Part shown: positions 48,618 through 59,253 of the stretch, one piece after another
Layout: every line of letters begins with the position of its first letter
Numbering within the stretch: the stretch's first letter is position 1
NCBI RefSeq assembly: GCF_005239225.2
Contig: NC_133288.1
Coordinates: 19,040,169-19,104,168, forward strand
DNA length: 64,000 nucleotides
From: Populus alba
Lineage: Eukaryota; Streptophyta; Magnoliopsida; Malpighiales; Salicaceae
Direction of reading: 5' to 3'
Position numbers and translations under genes: made by a program
The notes under the pieces: model-generated
Told to the model about the DNA's origin: nothing
Databases searched by the model: none
The model's input: only the letters and a program-made list of their open reading frames with translations

Positions 48618-49345
48618 ATAGGGCTCTCATCAGTAGAAAATATAACGTCAAATTTCAATTCTTGTATTTCTGAACCTCCTCAACCAATTCCTAGTAATTT
48701 TATGGGTGTTCCAGCATCCTTTTCTCACTCCTGTTATTATTATTATTTTTTTATTCCTTCCGAATATTTTTTTGTATTTTCTTATTTTTTGTATGGGAAC
48801 CCAAAAATGGGTAAGAATAGTGTTCTTCCTTGTTATGATGAATTGCCTCCTAAATTGTTCAAATTTGGAATCTTGTATACTCAATGTCAACTAACTTTAC
48901 CCTTTCTTGAGCTTGATCCTTCATTCGCACTTAATCTAACATCATCTACGTCTTCTGAGCTTGACATGGCTCTTGCACCTGGTCCTCAACATTCTACACG
49001 AGTATCACATCTTTTTTATCAGTATGGTTTTAATGATACTTTAACTTTTATTTCAATTCCTATATTTTTTTAAGTTGATAAGCATAAATGTTGGTGGAAA
49101 GTAATGGATGAGGAACTTAAGGCTCTCAAAGCTCTCAAAGACAATCTTACATGGAATGTAGTTTCTTGCTCATATATTATTAAACCCATCAGTTATAAAT
49201 GGGTTTACTCTATCAAGCACCACTCTAACGGAAATCTATATAGGTATAAGACATGATTAGTTGTACTTGAAAATAAACAAGAATATAGGGTTAACTATGA
49301 GAAGATTTTTGCTCTAGTAGCCAAGATGACTATAATGCATATAGT
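48618..49345 (+). pseudogene. Ty1-copia integrase end and reverse transcriptase start
   Basis: Continuation of the copia polyprotein. It has a serine/proline-rich linker, then HSTRVSHLFYQYGFNDTL, then the reverse transcriptase opening HKCWWKVMDEELKAL...DNLTWNVVSC, KPISYKWVYSIKHHSNG and FALVAKMTIMHIV. It is cut by the hAT transposon at the 8-bp site 49338-49345. A duplicated AlaLeuLys segment and several frame breaks are visible. Confidence 0.85.
49338..49345. repeat. hAT target-site duplication, left copy
   Basis: CATATAGT here is repeated exactly at 52918-52925 on the other side of the element. Confidence 0.95.
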
Positions 49346-52300
49346 CAGGGGCGGAACTAGGATTATTTGTTAGGGAAGGAAAATATAATATATATTTTAA
49401 ATTTATTATATATAAAAAGTAAAAATAAAAATAAAAACTACTTGACTTAGTTTTATTTAAAGAACGTATTGCAAAATATATAATAATCTTTGTACCTATT
49501 AAATACAAACATACAAAATATATAAGAAGCATTAACTAAAACGAAACATTATTTATGTTTAATAAACTTTGAAATAAAATAATAAATAATAATTCTTACA
49601 TATTTATTTTAATTGTGCTCGTCGTTCTTTCATCGAATAGAAATCATCGATTATCATATCAATTGTGAATCTTTCAGCAATTTCTTTATCTATATAGATA
49701 ATCAAATAATTTGCAAGAAAATCATCCTCCATCCGATTGCGAAGTCTTGTTTTAACAATCTTCATCGCTGAGAAAGCTCGTTCAGTAGTTGCTGTCGAAA
49801 CAGGAAGAGTCAAGATAAGCCGAATCAACCTGTCAATGAGTGGATAAATTGTTGATTTTTCTGTTTCAACCAATCCTTGACATAAATCTGCAATCGATGA
49901 CATATTCTTTAACTTTGGATGATTGGGTACATCAAGCTCATAATGTTGCAACTGAAATCTCAAATGAATTTTTTCTTGGTCAGAAAAATCTTCAGGATAG
50001 AACTTGTCAACAAGTAAGCATATATCTTCAACATTGAATAATTTATAGCTATTTCTAGGATCTAAAGTTGTGCTCAATTTAAGAAGCTCGATCGCCTGCT
50101 CATTGAATCTGTTATTTAGCTCTTGTAATTCCTGATCAATGATAGCTGTAAATATATCAACTCGGTAGTGATGCTCAACTGTTACTGATTTTGTTTTACG
50201 ACGAGATCGTCTTACACTAGAAAAACAAGTATCCATATCAGGAACTTCAATGTCTTGATGCTTACAAAATGATGTCACTTCTTCTAAAATAGTTTCCCAA
50301 CCATCATCTCTTAACTTCTGAATTAAAGTCTTTGTGCTAGTCACCAAATGCATAGCATTTAAAATGTCTTGAGATTTTTGTTGCAATGCTTGACAAAGCA
50401 CATCAGTAATTCCCATAACATTCTTCATTATATGTAAGAAGAATGCAAAATCAAATGACATTAGCAACTTAAATGAAAAGGTCGCATCACCACGTTGAGA
50501 ATAAGTAGATCCATCTAAAGCAATGTTTTCAAGAACCAAGCAAGTTGCCCCATACATTTTTATCAAATTGCAAATTGATTTGAAATGCGAACTCCATCTG
50601 CTATCTCCAGGTCGTTGCAAACCACCTACTTGATTAACTTCTTTACCCGTTTCAATCTCACCAATATCAACTAGATGCTCAATTGTAGCTGCTTGAAAAG
50701 CTCGTAACTCATCATTACGTTTGCAAGAAGCACTAACAATGTTAATAATAAAGATCAAATTCTGAAAGAAAGTGTGAACATCAGATATTTCTCTAGCTGC
50801 AGCAATAAGAGCCAATTGTAACTAATGAGCTAAGCAATATACATAATATGCATAAGGGCAATCATTAATGAATAAAGCTTGCAAACCATTCCACTCTCCA
50901 CGCATATTACTGGCACCATCATATCCTTGACCCCTAATATTTTGAACATCAAGATTATGATGAGATAAAACAAAGGAAATCTCTTCCTTAAGAGTTGCAG
51001 CAGTTGTATTTTTGACATGAACTATATCCAAAAATCGTTCTCGTATAAATCCACTTCTATCAACAAACCTAATAACAAGGGCCATTTGCTCTCTTCTAGA
51101 TTCATCTTGAGCTTCATCAACAAGTAAACAAAATCTTGCATCACCAATCTCATGACGAATTGAAGACTGAACATTTCTAGCAAAGACATGCAAAATTTCT
51201 TTTTGAATTTGATGTGAGGTGTATTTAGCATTTTGTGGAGCATTACCCAAAACAAGAGCACCTACTTGTTCATTGTATGATGCTAAAAGTTCTATCATTT
51301 CAAGAAAATTACCTCGGTTTTTTGATTCTGGACGTTCATCATGCCCTCTAAAAGCACATGCTTGAAATGTGAGCCAACGAACAATATCTATTGAAGCTTT
51401 AATACGCAATCGATTATTCTGAACTTCTTGAGTAGTTTGCCTCTTAACTACCTTTCAATATGACATGACTGATTTTTCAAATTTTCCAAGCACCTGGTAG
51501 CAAATCTATGAGCTGAATTTGGACCTTTTCCCATATGAGTCAAAAAAGCACATCGTTCCCCATCATTAACTTTCTTCCAATAAATTGAATCCTTTAACAG
51601 TAAATGTGTCTGATCCTGGCTTTCCAGATGACTTACTTGAAAATAGATAGCAAGGGAAACAAAATGCAGTATTTTTCTCTGAATATTCAAGCCATGGATA
51701 ACTTTTGAACCAATGAGACTGAAATCGACGAGGATGTTTTTTACCAGTCAGCGGATATTCAGACATCAAAGGTTGATATGGCCCCAAATTAATGTATGCC
51801 TTCTAATTTCATCTTGTTGATTAACCGGGTATTCCCAGATTTGAGGACGCTTGCTTGGATCTCTAATCAGATGAGCAGTGTCGATTCTAGTTGGAGGCTA
51901 CTCATTAATCAATGCAGGTTCTTCATAAACTGAATCACATTGGGGTTGTTCACCCATAACTTCAACATTACACATTGGAGTTGGTTCACTAAACTGTGAG
52001 TTATCAATATTTTTCCTCTTTTTCTCAAAAAAAGAATCAATTCTTCTTATTTTGTTCATGGTTCAACCTACAATCAAAACATCATAAATTTTTATTGTTT
52101 CCTATTTAAAAAATAAATACAAATAACGATGTGTTGAAGCAATAATCAGAACCAAAAATAAATTTTTACATGTAAACAACATTGACATATAAAAGTAAAA
52201 TTAACATATTAAAAAAAGAAATTGATATATAAAAGCATATCTAACATTAAAAAATGGAATTACTAGTTCCTAAATAAGAAAACTTACACTGAATCAAAGC

Positions 52301-52917
52301 TGGGTAGATGCTTTTCAAAGAACTCAATTTGGCTAAAGATCGTGTCTAATTGTATGTTGGACTTGGTAATAGTAAGGTACATGTGAGAAAAAATTAATAA
52401 TTTTGGTGGCTCTGCTAAAAACAAAACATAAAAAAATCCAAGCATAATCGAAACAAGTAAACCCATAAAATATATCCAAGTAATTAGAAAAAACAATATT
52501 CACTATAACAAGAAATAAAAAATTGTAAAACTAGTAGATCTAAAATAGCAGAATTATATATATACATATCAAATTCTTAACAAACATAAAAAAAAATAAA
52601 AAAATAAAAATTATTAATTACCTTGATGAAGAATTAATTGGCAGCAGACAGCAGCTTTGCTTTAACTTTTGTGCTTCACTGCTTTGTATTATTAGGTTAG
52701 GGGCAGGCTTGCAGAGAAGAGAAGAAAAAGAGACACGACAGGAAAGGAATAAAATAAAGGCAGATACGGAGATATATACGGAGATACAACACTAAAATCA
52801 AATATAACTAATAAAATAATAATTTAATATTAAAAAATCTATAATTTATTATATTTAAAAAAAAAAAGTTTTGCAGGGGCTCGGGTCCCTGCTTGCCTCC
52901 CCTTGGTTCCGCCATTG
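49346..52917 (-). mobile_element. Complete hAT-superfamily DNA transposon (3572 bp)
   Basis: Both ends are visible. The left terminus is CAGGGGCGGAACTAGG and the right terminus, read inward on the minus strand, is CAATGGCGGAACCAAGG. They form an imperfect terminal inverted repeat starting CA. A perfect 8-bp duplication (CATATAGT) flanks them, the hAT hallmark. It sits within the reverse transcriptase frame of the copia element, and removing it with one duplication restores the copia similarity. It holds one transposase gene on the minus strand. Confidence 0.95.
49604..52059 (-). pseudogene. hAT transposase (ZMYM1-like, TTF zinc finger, DUF4371, dimerisation domain), inactivated
   Basis: It would cut and paste the element by binding its ends. 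The minus strand reads MNKIRRIDSFFEKKRKNID from 52059, then a TTF-type zinc-finger region with WLEYSEKNTAFCFPCYLF (51787-51448), a DUF4371-like catalytic region with FCLLVDEAQDESRREQM (51409-50822), and a C-terminal part (50815-49604) ending in the hAT dimerisation segment LPVSTATTERAFSAMKIVK. It is broken by a TAG near 51.90 kb, a stop plus frame change near 51.44 kb and an in-frame TAG at 50822-50824 (after CLAH). The last two large frames are the same phase, so only that one codon separates them. Confidence 0.9.
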
Positions 52918-54182
52918 CATATAGTTCTCTCTATTACAACTTTATAAGGCTGACCACTTCATCAAATGGACGTTAAAAAATGCATTTTTTTTATGGTGAT
53001 CTCAAAGAGAAAATTTACGTTGCTCTTCCACTTGGTTTTTCCTCTTTCTCTTTTTTAGATGTATGTAAGTTAAAGTGCTCTATGGTTTAAAACAGGCTCC
53101 TCAAGCATGGTTTGACAAGTCTCGAACTACATTGCTTCAGTTTTCCTTTCAACAAAGCCAATATGACTATTATTTGTTCCTTTGTAAGATATTTGCTGGT
53201 ATTGTTCTTCTTACGGTTTATATTGATGATATTGTTATCATCAGGACAGATTATTCTTTAATGAATCATCTCCAACAACATCTTTACGCTTCTTTTCATA
53301 TGAATGATCCTGGTTCTCTTACATACTTCTTGGGATTGAAAGTTCACATTACTCATTTGGGCATCATTCTAAATCAGTATAAGTATACGCAAGATTTAAT
53401 TACTTTGATATGTTTTCAAGATACTTCTTAAGTGGATACTTCTTTGGAAGTTAACACGAAGTATCGTTGTGAGGAGGGTGATCCTTTTTTTTTTTTTCAG
53501 ATCTTACTATATAACACTAGCTAGTGGGTAGCCTGAACTATTTGACTATTACTTGGCCTGATATTTCCTTTGTTGTCTAGCATGTTAGCCAATTTATACA
53601 AACTCCACATCATTTACACTTAGTTCTCGTTCATCGTATCATCTACAAAGGTCTCCTAGTCATGGGTTGTTCTTCCCTACTAGCTATCCTCTTCATATCA
53701 TTACTTATAGTGATGATGATTGGGCCACTTGTCCTGATACTCGTTGTTCTGTCACGGGCTGGTGTTGCTCCCTGAGATATTCTTTGATTTCTTGAAAGAG
53801 TAAAAAGCATGCTCGTGTTTTGAAATTTTCTATTGAATATGAATACTATATAATGTCTACTGCTTGTTCCAAAATTAGTTGGCTACGTGGGCTTCTTGCT
53901 AAGTTGGGTTTCTTTGAGTCTAATCCCACTTTTCTCCATGCTGATAACACTAATGCTATTTAGATTACTGTTAATCCAGTTTATTATGAGCGCACAAAGC
54001 ATATTGAGGAGGGTTGTCACTTTATTCGGGAAGCACTTGACACTCGTGTCATTTCTCTTCCTCATATATCCATTGATCTTCAGATTGCTAATATCTTTAT
54101 GAAAACTATGACTCATTAGCACCATCAATTTTTATAGGCAAATTGATGTTTTTTTATCGACCCATATCAATTTAAGGGGGGT
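52918..54182 (+). pseudogene. Ty1-copia reverse transcriptase and RNase H remnant
   Basis: Resumes right after the hAT element. It has LHQMDVKKCIF-like and ALPLGF segments in broken frames, then an open stretch 53075-53431 with LYGLKQAPQAWFD, the catalytic VYIDDIVI (53216-53239) and TYFLGLKVHIT. RNase H pieces follow (YSDDDWATCPDTR, STACSKISWLRGLLAKLGF, HADNTNAI, RTKHIEEGCHFIREALDTRV, IANIFMKTMT) with stops. The TAA at 53429 and later stops show it is inactive. It ends in a polypurine tract (TTTAAGGGGGG) at about 54171-54181. Confidence 0.9.
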
Positions 54183-54430
54183 TGTTAGTAAGATTATATC
54201 AAGGTATAATTAGCCTATTTATTTATGGTATGATTTATGTATTATAACGGTAAATATTTTGTGATCAATTGTATATTTTAGTTTTCTATTTAGTTAGACA
54301 TAATTGATGTAATTGATGAAATTCAACCATGTAATTAGTTAAAACATTGTTATATAACGAGAAGAACCCTCACAAAAAAAGTCATCCAATACAACTAACA
54401 AAATTCACCAAAAGCAAAATCTTAAAGATG
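54183..54430 (+). mobile_element. 3' LTR of the copia element (start)
   Basis: Starts TGTTAGTAAGATTATATCAA directly after the polypurine tract, as expected for a copia 3' LTR. The right end is uncertain. No matching 5' LTR was recognised upstream of 45.38 kb, where gypsy LTR sequence lies instead. Confidence 0.5.
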
Positions 54431-54739
54431 ACATATCTTCAAGTGGAAAAATATTAAAGTATGGATTTCTATAAGTGGTGTAAAAAGCTTGGTATAGATT
54501 CATTAATTGACTATTATACTCTTGAACTTGGACTAGTGAATAAATACATTACTCAAGTATAATTTAATACTTGAGGTGTGGATATAGGCTTGACGAAACA
54601 TGTTAAAAATAACTGTGCAAAATTTTTTACTAATCTATTTACTTTAAATACTTTAATTATATAATTGGTTATTACATATAGTTAAAGTGATCAATAGGTA
54701 AATGTCATAATAATTACTTAACGCACTACAAGATTTTCA

Positions 54740-55220
54740 CAGTTTTACCGACGGAAATATTCCGTCGGTGTGTGATAGAACGTTCGTCGGTAAAGTATTT
54801 ACCGACTATATTACCGACGGAATACTCCCGTCGGAATACCTTTTGTCGGTGATTCCACATTCCGTCGCTATATCGGTCGGTAATACAAAAAAAACATTTA
54901 CCGACGGTTTTACCGATGGACCGTGCGCGCCAAAAAAAAAAAAGTTTCCCGCTTGGAATATACCGACGGAATATGTTCCGTCGGTGTTATGTAAATACCG
55001 ACGGACTACATCCGTCGGCAAAAGTGTCGGTGATATTTCATACCGACCAAATAAATCCGTCTGTAAATTTATCGGTATTTTTATACCGACGGATTATTTC
55101 CGTCGGTGATGGGATGGAATACCGCAGACACTGTCCAACGCCGACGGATTATTTCCGTCGGTGAATATGTCGGTGATGGGTGTCCAATGCCGACGGATTT
55201 TTTCCGTCGGTAAATCCCTG
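54740..55220. repeat. Subterminal palindrome cluster, 3' end of CACTA copy 2
   Basis: More than a dozen copies of ACCGACGGA or TCCGTCGGT, many paired as short hairpins (for example 54748-54768). In En/Spm such subterminal motifs bind the element's own TNPA-type protein; that role here is inference. Confidence 0.85.
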
Positions 55221-55368
55221 TGTAATTTTATTTTTTTAATTATTTAGAAAAAATAATATAAATTAATAGTAATACAAACCAATTATGCAAATAAAATTTA
55301 TATTAAGCAACAAAAACTCAAAGTTAAATAATATTCATTACAAAATGAATGTGTTTAAAAAAAAACAA

Positions 55369-57103
55369 TTAATATAAAGGTGGAGGAGGAGGAGGAGGAG
55401 GAGGAGGAGGGTGGGGGTTAGGCGGCCAAAAAGGATTAGGCGCACATGTTCCACCTTGTGTCATGTTCATGACCATTTGACGAAGCTCTTCATAGGCCGC
55501 TCTTTGTTGTTCAGACTCTGCTCTGCGTTGTTCGTCCGCCAATCTGTGTTGTTCGTTCGCCAATCTTTGCTCTTCTTTGAGTTGTGTGTACGCCTCTGAT
55601 AGGTGGTCGCACCTTTGCTGCAAGGCCACAAACTCCTTAGATTGGGAGCTCGATACAGATTGGGAGCTCCCACCGGTTGAAGCAATATCGGTCGACCGCA
55701 ACTTGGCAGCGGTAGTGTTGGAGAGCCTGTAAACCCGATTTTTATCGGGTCCACCTGACGATCCAGCCTCCATCCACAAATCCGGATCGAATTCCGGATG
55801 GGTCGAAGGATCATCCCCGTATCTCTCCCTCAACCGATTATTATAGGTCTCCTGAAAAAAAAAATCATATTCAATTCAATAAACATGATAATAACTTATA
55901 AAATAAAATGGTTGAACAAACACACCACAAACTGTTGAGCACGGTTGTCAACGAACTGTTGCGTCCCCTTTTGGCGGTCATGACTCCGCACGTGCGTCTC
56001 CACAAACAGCTCCATAGGGCTCGGCTCACGTCCAAGAGACGTAGCCTATATATAATGAAACAAATGTATTAACAACAAATTAATTGAACGATATATTTCA
56101 TTTAAATTAATCTTACCATCCGTTTCGCATGTGCAGCAAACGGAACGGAGCCGCCGGTGTGCGTTGTAACCGAGCCATGAATTTGCCGATTCCGGTTGCC
56201 GGCACCGGACTGTGAGCGTCGAGTGAACCGCTCAGACGTCACGTGCTGAAGATAGTGCGGCCATATATCTTCCGGGATGTATATTGGTTTGAAATCCCTC
56301 CAAACCACAATATCGTTCCAGCCTTGTAACCCCTTATCCTTCGCTGTTTTTTTTGCTTTTTTCTGGGCGTCATTCCAAAAATCACGCAACCTAATTCACA
56401 CACGAAAAAATTACATTTCAAAACATAAATAATTATGTAAAAAAAAGTTGTATTGTTTTCGATGTTACCTAATTGCCGCGTGATTTTCCCACACCCTCCT
56501 CACAACACTATCATGTTCATCGTCCCAGCAGAATCGATGTTGTATATAAAAAAATAATCTTTTAAAATGTTAATAAATTATTTACAATTATAACTTGAAT
56601 TTATTAGAAATAAGCTGAAAATTATATATTAACACGAACCTCAAATCTACGAAACCATGCATTGATTTTAGGCATCCATTCAGGATGTCTGGATATCTGA
56701 CTCCATTGAAACAATGGAATCTCCATCGACGCTTTAAACACCGATGATATTAATCGGGCGGCCTCAATGTTTGTGAACCTGAAAAGAAATGAAATTAATT
56801 TGTGATTACTTCATAAATTATGTTTTAAATTTGTTTTTTTTATATAAAAAAAAAACTAAAACATTAACAAACTTACATTGAAAGATCGTCCTTCCACTGT
56901 GCCTCGAACTGGCGGGTAAATTGATTCCGCTTTGAAGGCATGCCGCGTCTGCGATGTGAAACATCGCTGGAAGAGGCAGCATCGATTGACGGCGCAGGTG
57001 GTGTAGGTGCCTCTTCTTGAGAGGCACCTAAGGAAACATCATCATCGCTGCTAAACGAACTTGATTCGACTAGAAGACCAGCTCTGGTTTTCATTTTGCG
57101 CAT
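55369..57103 (-). CDS. CACTA second gene, Transposase_24 (Ptta/En/Spm) family protein
   Basis: Exons read from GT-AG sites: 57103-56877, 56778-56640, about 56545-56469 (start unclear), 56390-56117, 56045-55926, 55851-55369. The protein has a Ser/Asp-rich N-terminus, then RHPEWMPKINAWFRRFE, the conserved Transposase_24 core (VRRVWENHAAIRLRDFWNDA, GWNDIVVWRDFKPIYIPEDIW), HTGGSVPFAAHAKRMATSLG and PSPMELFVETHVRS. A Gln/Glu-rich coiled coil follows (LKEEQRLANEQHRLADEQRR), then a proline run before the stop. It is likely a DNA-binding partner of transposition, comparable in place to TNPA. Apart from the doubtful exon 3 acceptor no break is seen. Two non-coding leader exons seem to precede it (ending at about 58021 and 57901 at AAG|GTATGT donors). 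Confidence 0.75.
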
Positions 57104-57299
57104 CTAAACAATTTTATATTAATAATTGTATAATAAAATTCAAAAGTTTAAAAAAAATCGGCAGCACCTCCCCTATACTGGATACTACCCAAATTCCCAA
57201 ACCTGCAAATATTAACAATAGCCACAACCAATCGAACCAATCTATACTAATTATTCAACATATTCAACTATTAATCCTTACAATTCAATAAATTCAAAA

Positions 57300-57900
57300 C
57301 AATAAAAAATATGACAAAAAATATATTCAATAAATTCAACAAATTATAATTCAACAAATTAATCATTACAATTCAACATTAACAATTATAATTCAAAAAA
57401 ATTCAAAAAAATATTCAAATATTCAACTTTAACTAATTCTAAGTTAAATTAACTAATAACAATTTCTAACAACACAACAACAAAAAATATTCAATAAATT
57501 CAACAATTAAATTCACAAATATTCAACAAATTCAAAAATTATTCAAAAAATATTCAAATATTCAACTTTAACTAATTCTAAGTTAAATTAACTAATAACA
57601 ATTTTCTAACAACACAACAACAAAAAATTTTCAATAAATTCAACAATTAAATTCAATTATTCAACAATTAAATTCACAAATATTCAACAAATTCAAAAAA
57701 TATTAAAAAAATATTCAAATATTCAACTTTAACTAATTCTAAGTTAAATTAACTAATAACAATTCTAACAACACAAACAACAAAAAATATTCAATAAATT
57801 CAACAATTAAATTCAATTATTCAACAATTAAATTCATAAATATTCAACAAATTCAAAAAATATTCAAAAAATTCAAAAAAAAGGAACGAAATATACATAC
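57300..57900. repeat. AT-rich tandem repeats in the leader intron of the CACTA second gene
   Basis: The segment TTCAACTTTAACTAATTCTA recurs at about 57422, 57561 and 57722 within units of about 139-161 bp. Copy 1 has two related units. Confidence 0.75.
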
Positions 57901-58184
57901 CTTAATAATGTGTCAAATTCAAAACTTTATCTACATTGCAACAAAAAACACCAACACAACAAAAATAAAAACAACTAAAAATAAAATAAAATAAAATAAA
58001 ATAGAAAAAAAAACACATACCTTTTAATATAATGAAGATTTACAACACCAAATCTTGCTAGAGATTAAAGGTGAAAGTGTTTAAGGATTGAGGTGAAAAA
58101 AATGAAAAATCTAAGGTGAAAAACGGAGGAGAAGCGAAGCGGCGGAGAGAAGAAGAAAAAATGAGGCGAAGCGGCGGGGCTGGA

Positions 58185-58191
58185 ACTTATA
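58185..58191 (-). promoter_or_regulatory. TATA-like box of the CACTA second gene
   Basis: TATAAGT on the minus strand, located just downstream of the internal motif cluster and upstream of the leader exons. Conserved in copy 1 as TATAAAT. Confidence 0.5.
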
Positions 58192-58199
58192 GGTCAATT

Positions 58200-58480
58200 T
58201 TACCGATGGAATCACCGACGGAATTCACCTCCGTCGGTAACAGGGCAAAATTCCGTCGGTAACAGATAAACATTCCGTCGGTATTTTTCGAATTTCGCTC
58301 CGAATTTTTAAAAGCCCTCCAAATTTTTCGTAGTCCGTCGGTGATTCCGTCGGTAATCTGACAAGTTCAGAGGCGCAATTAACGCACTTTGGAAAACGTG
58401 CGGTCCGTCGATAATTCTGTCGGTAATATGTGTAACCGACAAATTACCGACGGACCTACTCCGTCGGTAATTAGGTGTTG
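58200..58480. repeat. Internal CCGACGGA cluster in front of the second gene
   Basis: About ten copies of the same motif found at the element ends, within the interior of the transposon and next to the second gene's TATA box. Confidence 0.8.
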
Positions 58481-59060
58481 GTGGCATTTCGCGTAAATAT
58501 TTTCGAACTCTCTGTGAGGTACCGACGGATGATTATCTGTCGGTATGGACGTCGGTGATTGTGGCATTTTGTTGTAAATATTTTCGAACTCTCTGTGAGA
58601 TACCGACGGATAATCATCATCCGTCGGTATGGACGTCGGTGATTGTGGCATTTTGTTGTAAATATTTTCGAACTCTCTGTGAGATACCGACGGATGATTA
58701 TCCGTCGGTATGGACGTCGGTGATTGTGGCATTTTGTTGTAAATATTTTCGAACTCTCTGTGAGATACCGACGGATGATTATCCGTCGGTATGGACGTCG
58801 GTGATTGTGGCATTTTGTTGTAAATATTTTCGAACTCTCTGTGAGATACCGACGGATAATTATCCGTCGGTATGAACGTCGGTGATTGTGGCATTTTGTT
58901 GTAAATATTTTCGAACTCTCTGTGAGATACCGACGGACTAGAATCCGTCGGTGTATGTGTCGATGAAGCCGTCGGTAATGTCGTCGGTGGTGGTGGCATT
59001 TCGCGTAATTAATTTCGAACTCTCTGTGAGATACCGACGGATCACTATCCGTCGGTAAGA
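58481..59060. repeat. Seven-copy tandem repeat (about 81 bp) in CACTA copy 2
   Basis: The landmark GTGGCATTT recurs at 58481, 58561, 58645, 58726, 58807, 58888 and 58993, so the spacing is 80, 84, 81, 81, 81 and 105 bp. Each unit holds one palindromic CCGACGGAT...ATCCGTCGG hairpin, a GACGTCGGTGATT segment and CGAACTCTCTGTGAGATAC. The 81-bp period equals 27 codons, so the minus strand stays open (58379-58999) without being a likely gene. Confidence 0.95.
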
Positions 59061-59253
59061 TTGCATGATGCAAGAAAGGTTGTCTTTGTATTGCCTGTTT
59101 ACCTTCCTGCAGAAACTTAACTGATAAACTGTCCATCACATAAACACAATAACCACATTGCTTAAACAGTAAATATTTTGTTTTACAAAATACATCATCA
59201 ATAATCTAAATTACATGAGACAAATGTTTTTACATAGGGCTTCATTTTCATAA

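Noticed and set aside
58481..59060. CRISPR-like regular repeats
   Set aside because: Repeats are contiguous 81-bp units without unique spacers, within a plant CACTA transposon and with no cas genes.
58379..59139. Two long minus-strand frames over the tandem repeat
   Set aside because: The 81-bp period is divisible by three, so frames stay open by chance. The peptides are simple repeats, and the region is a promoter-side motif array.
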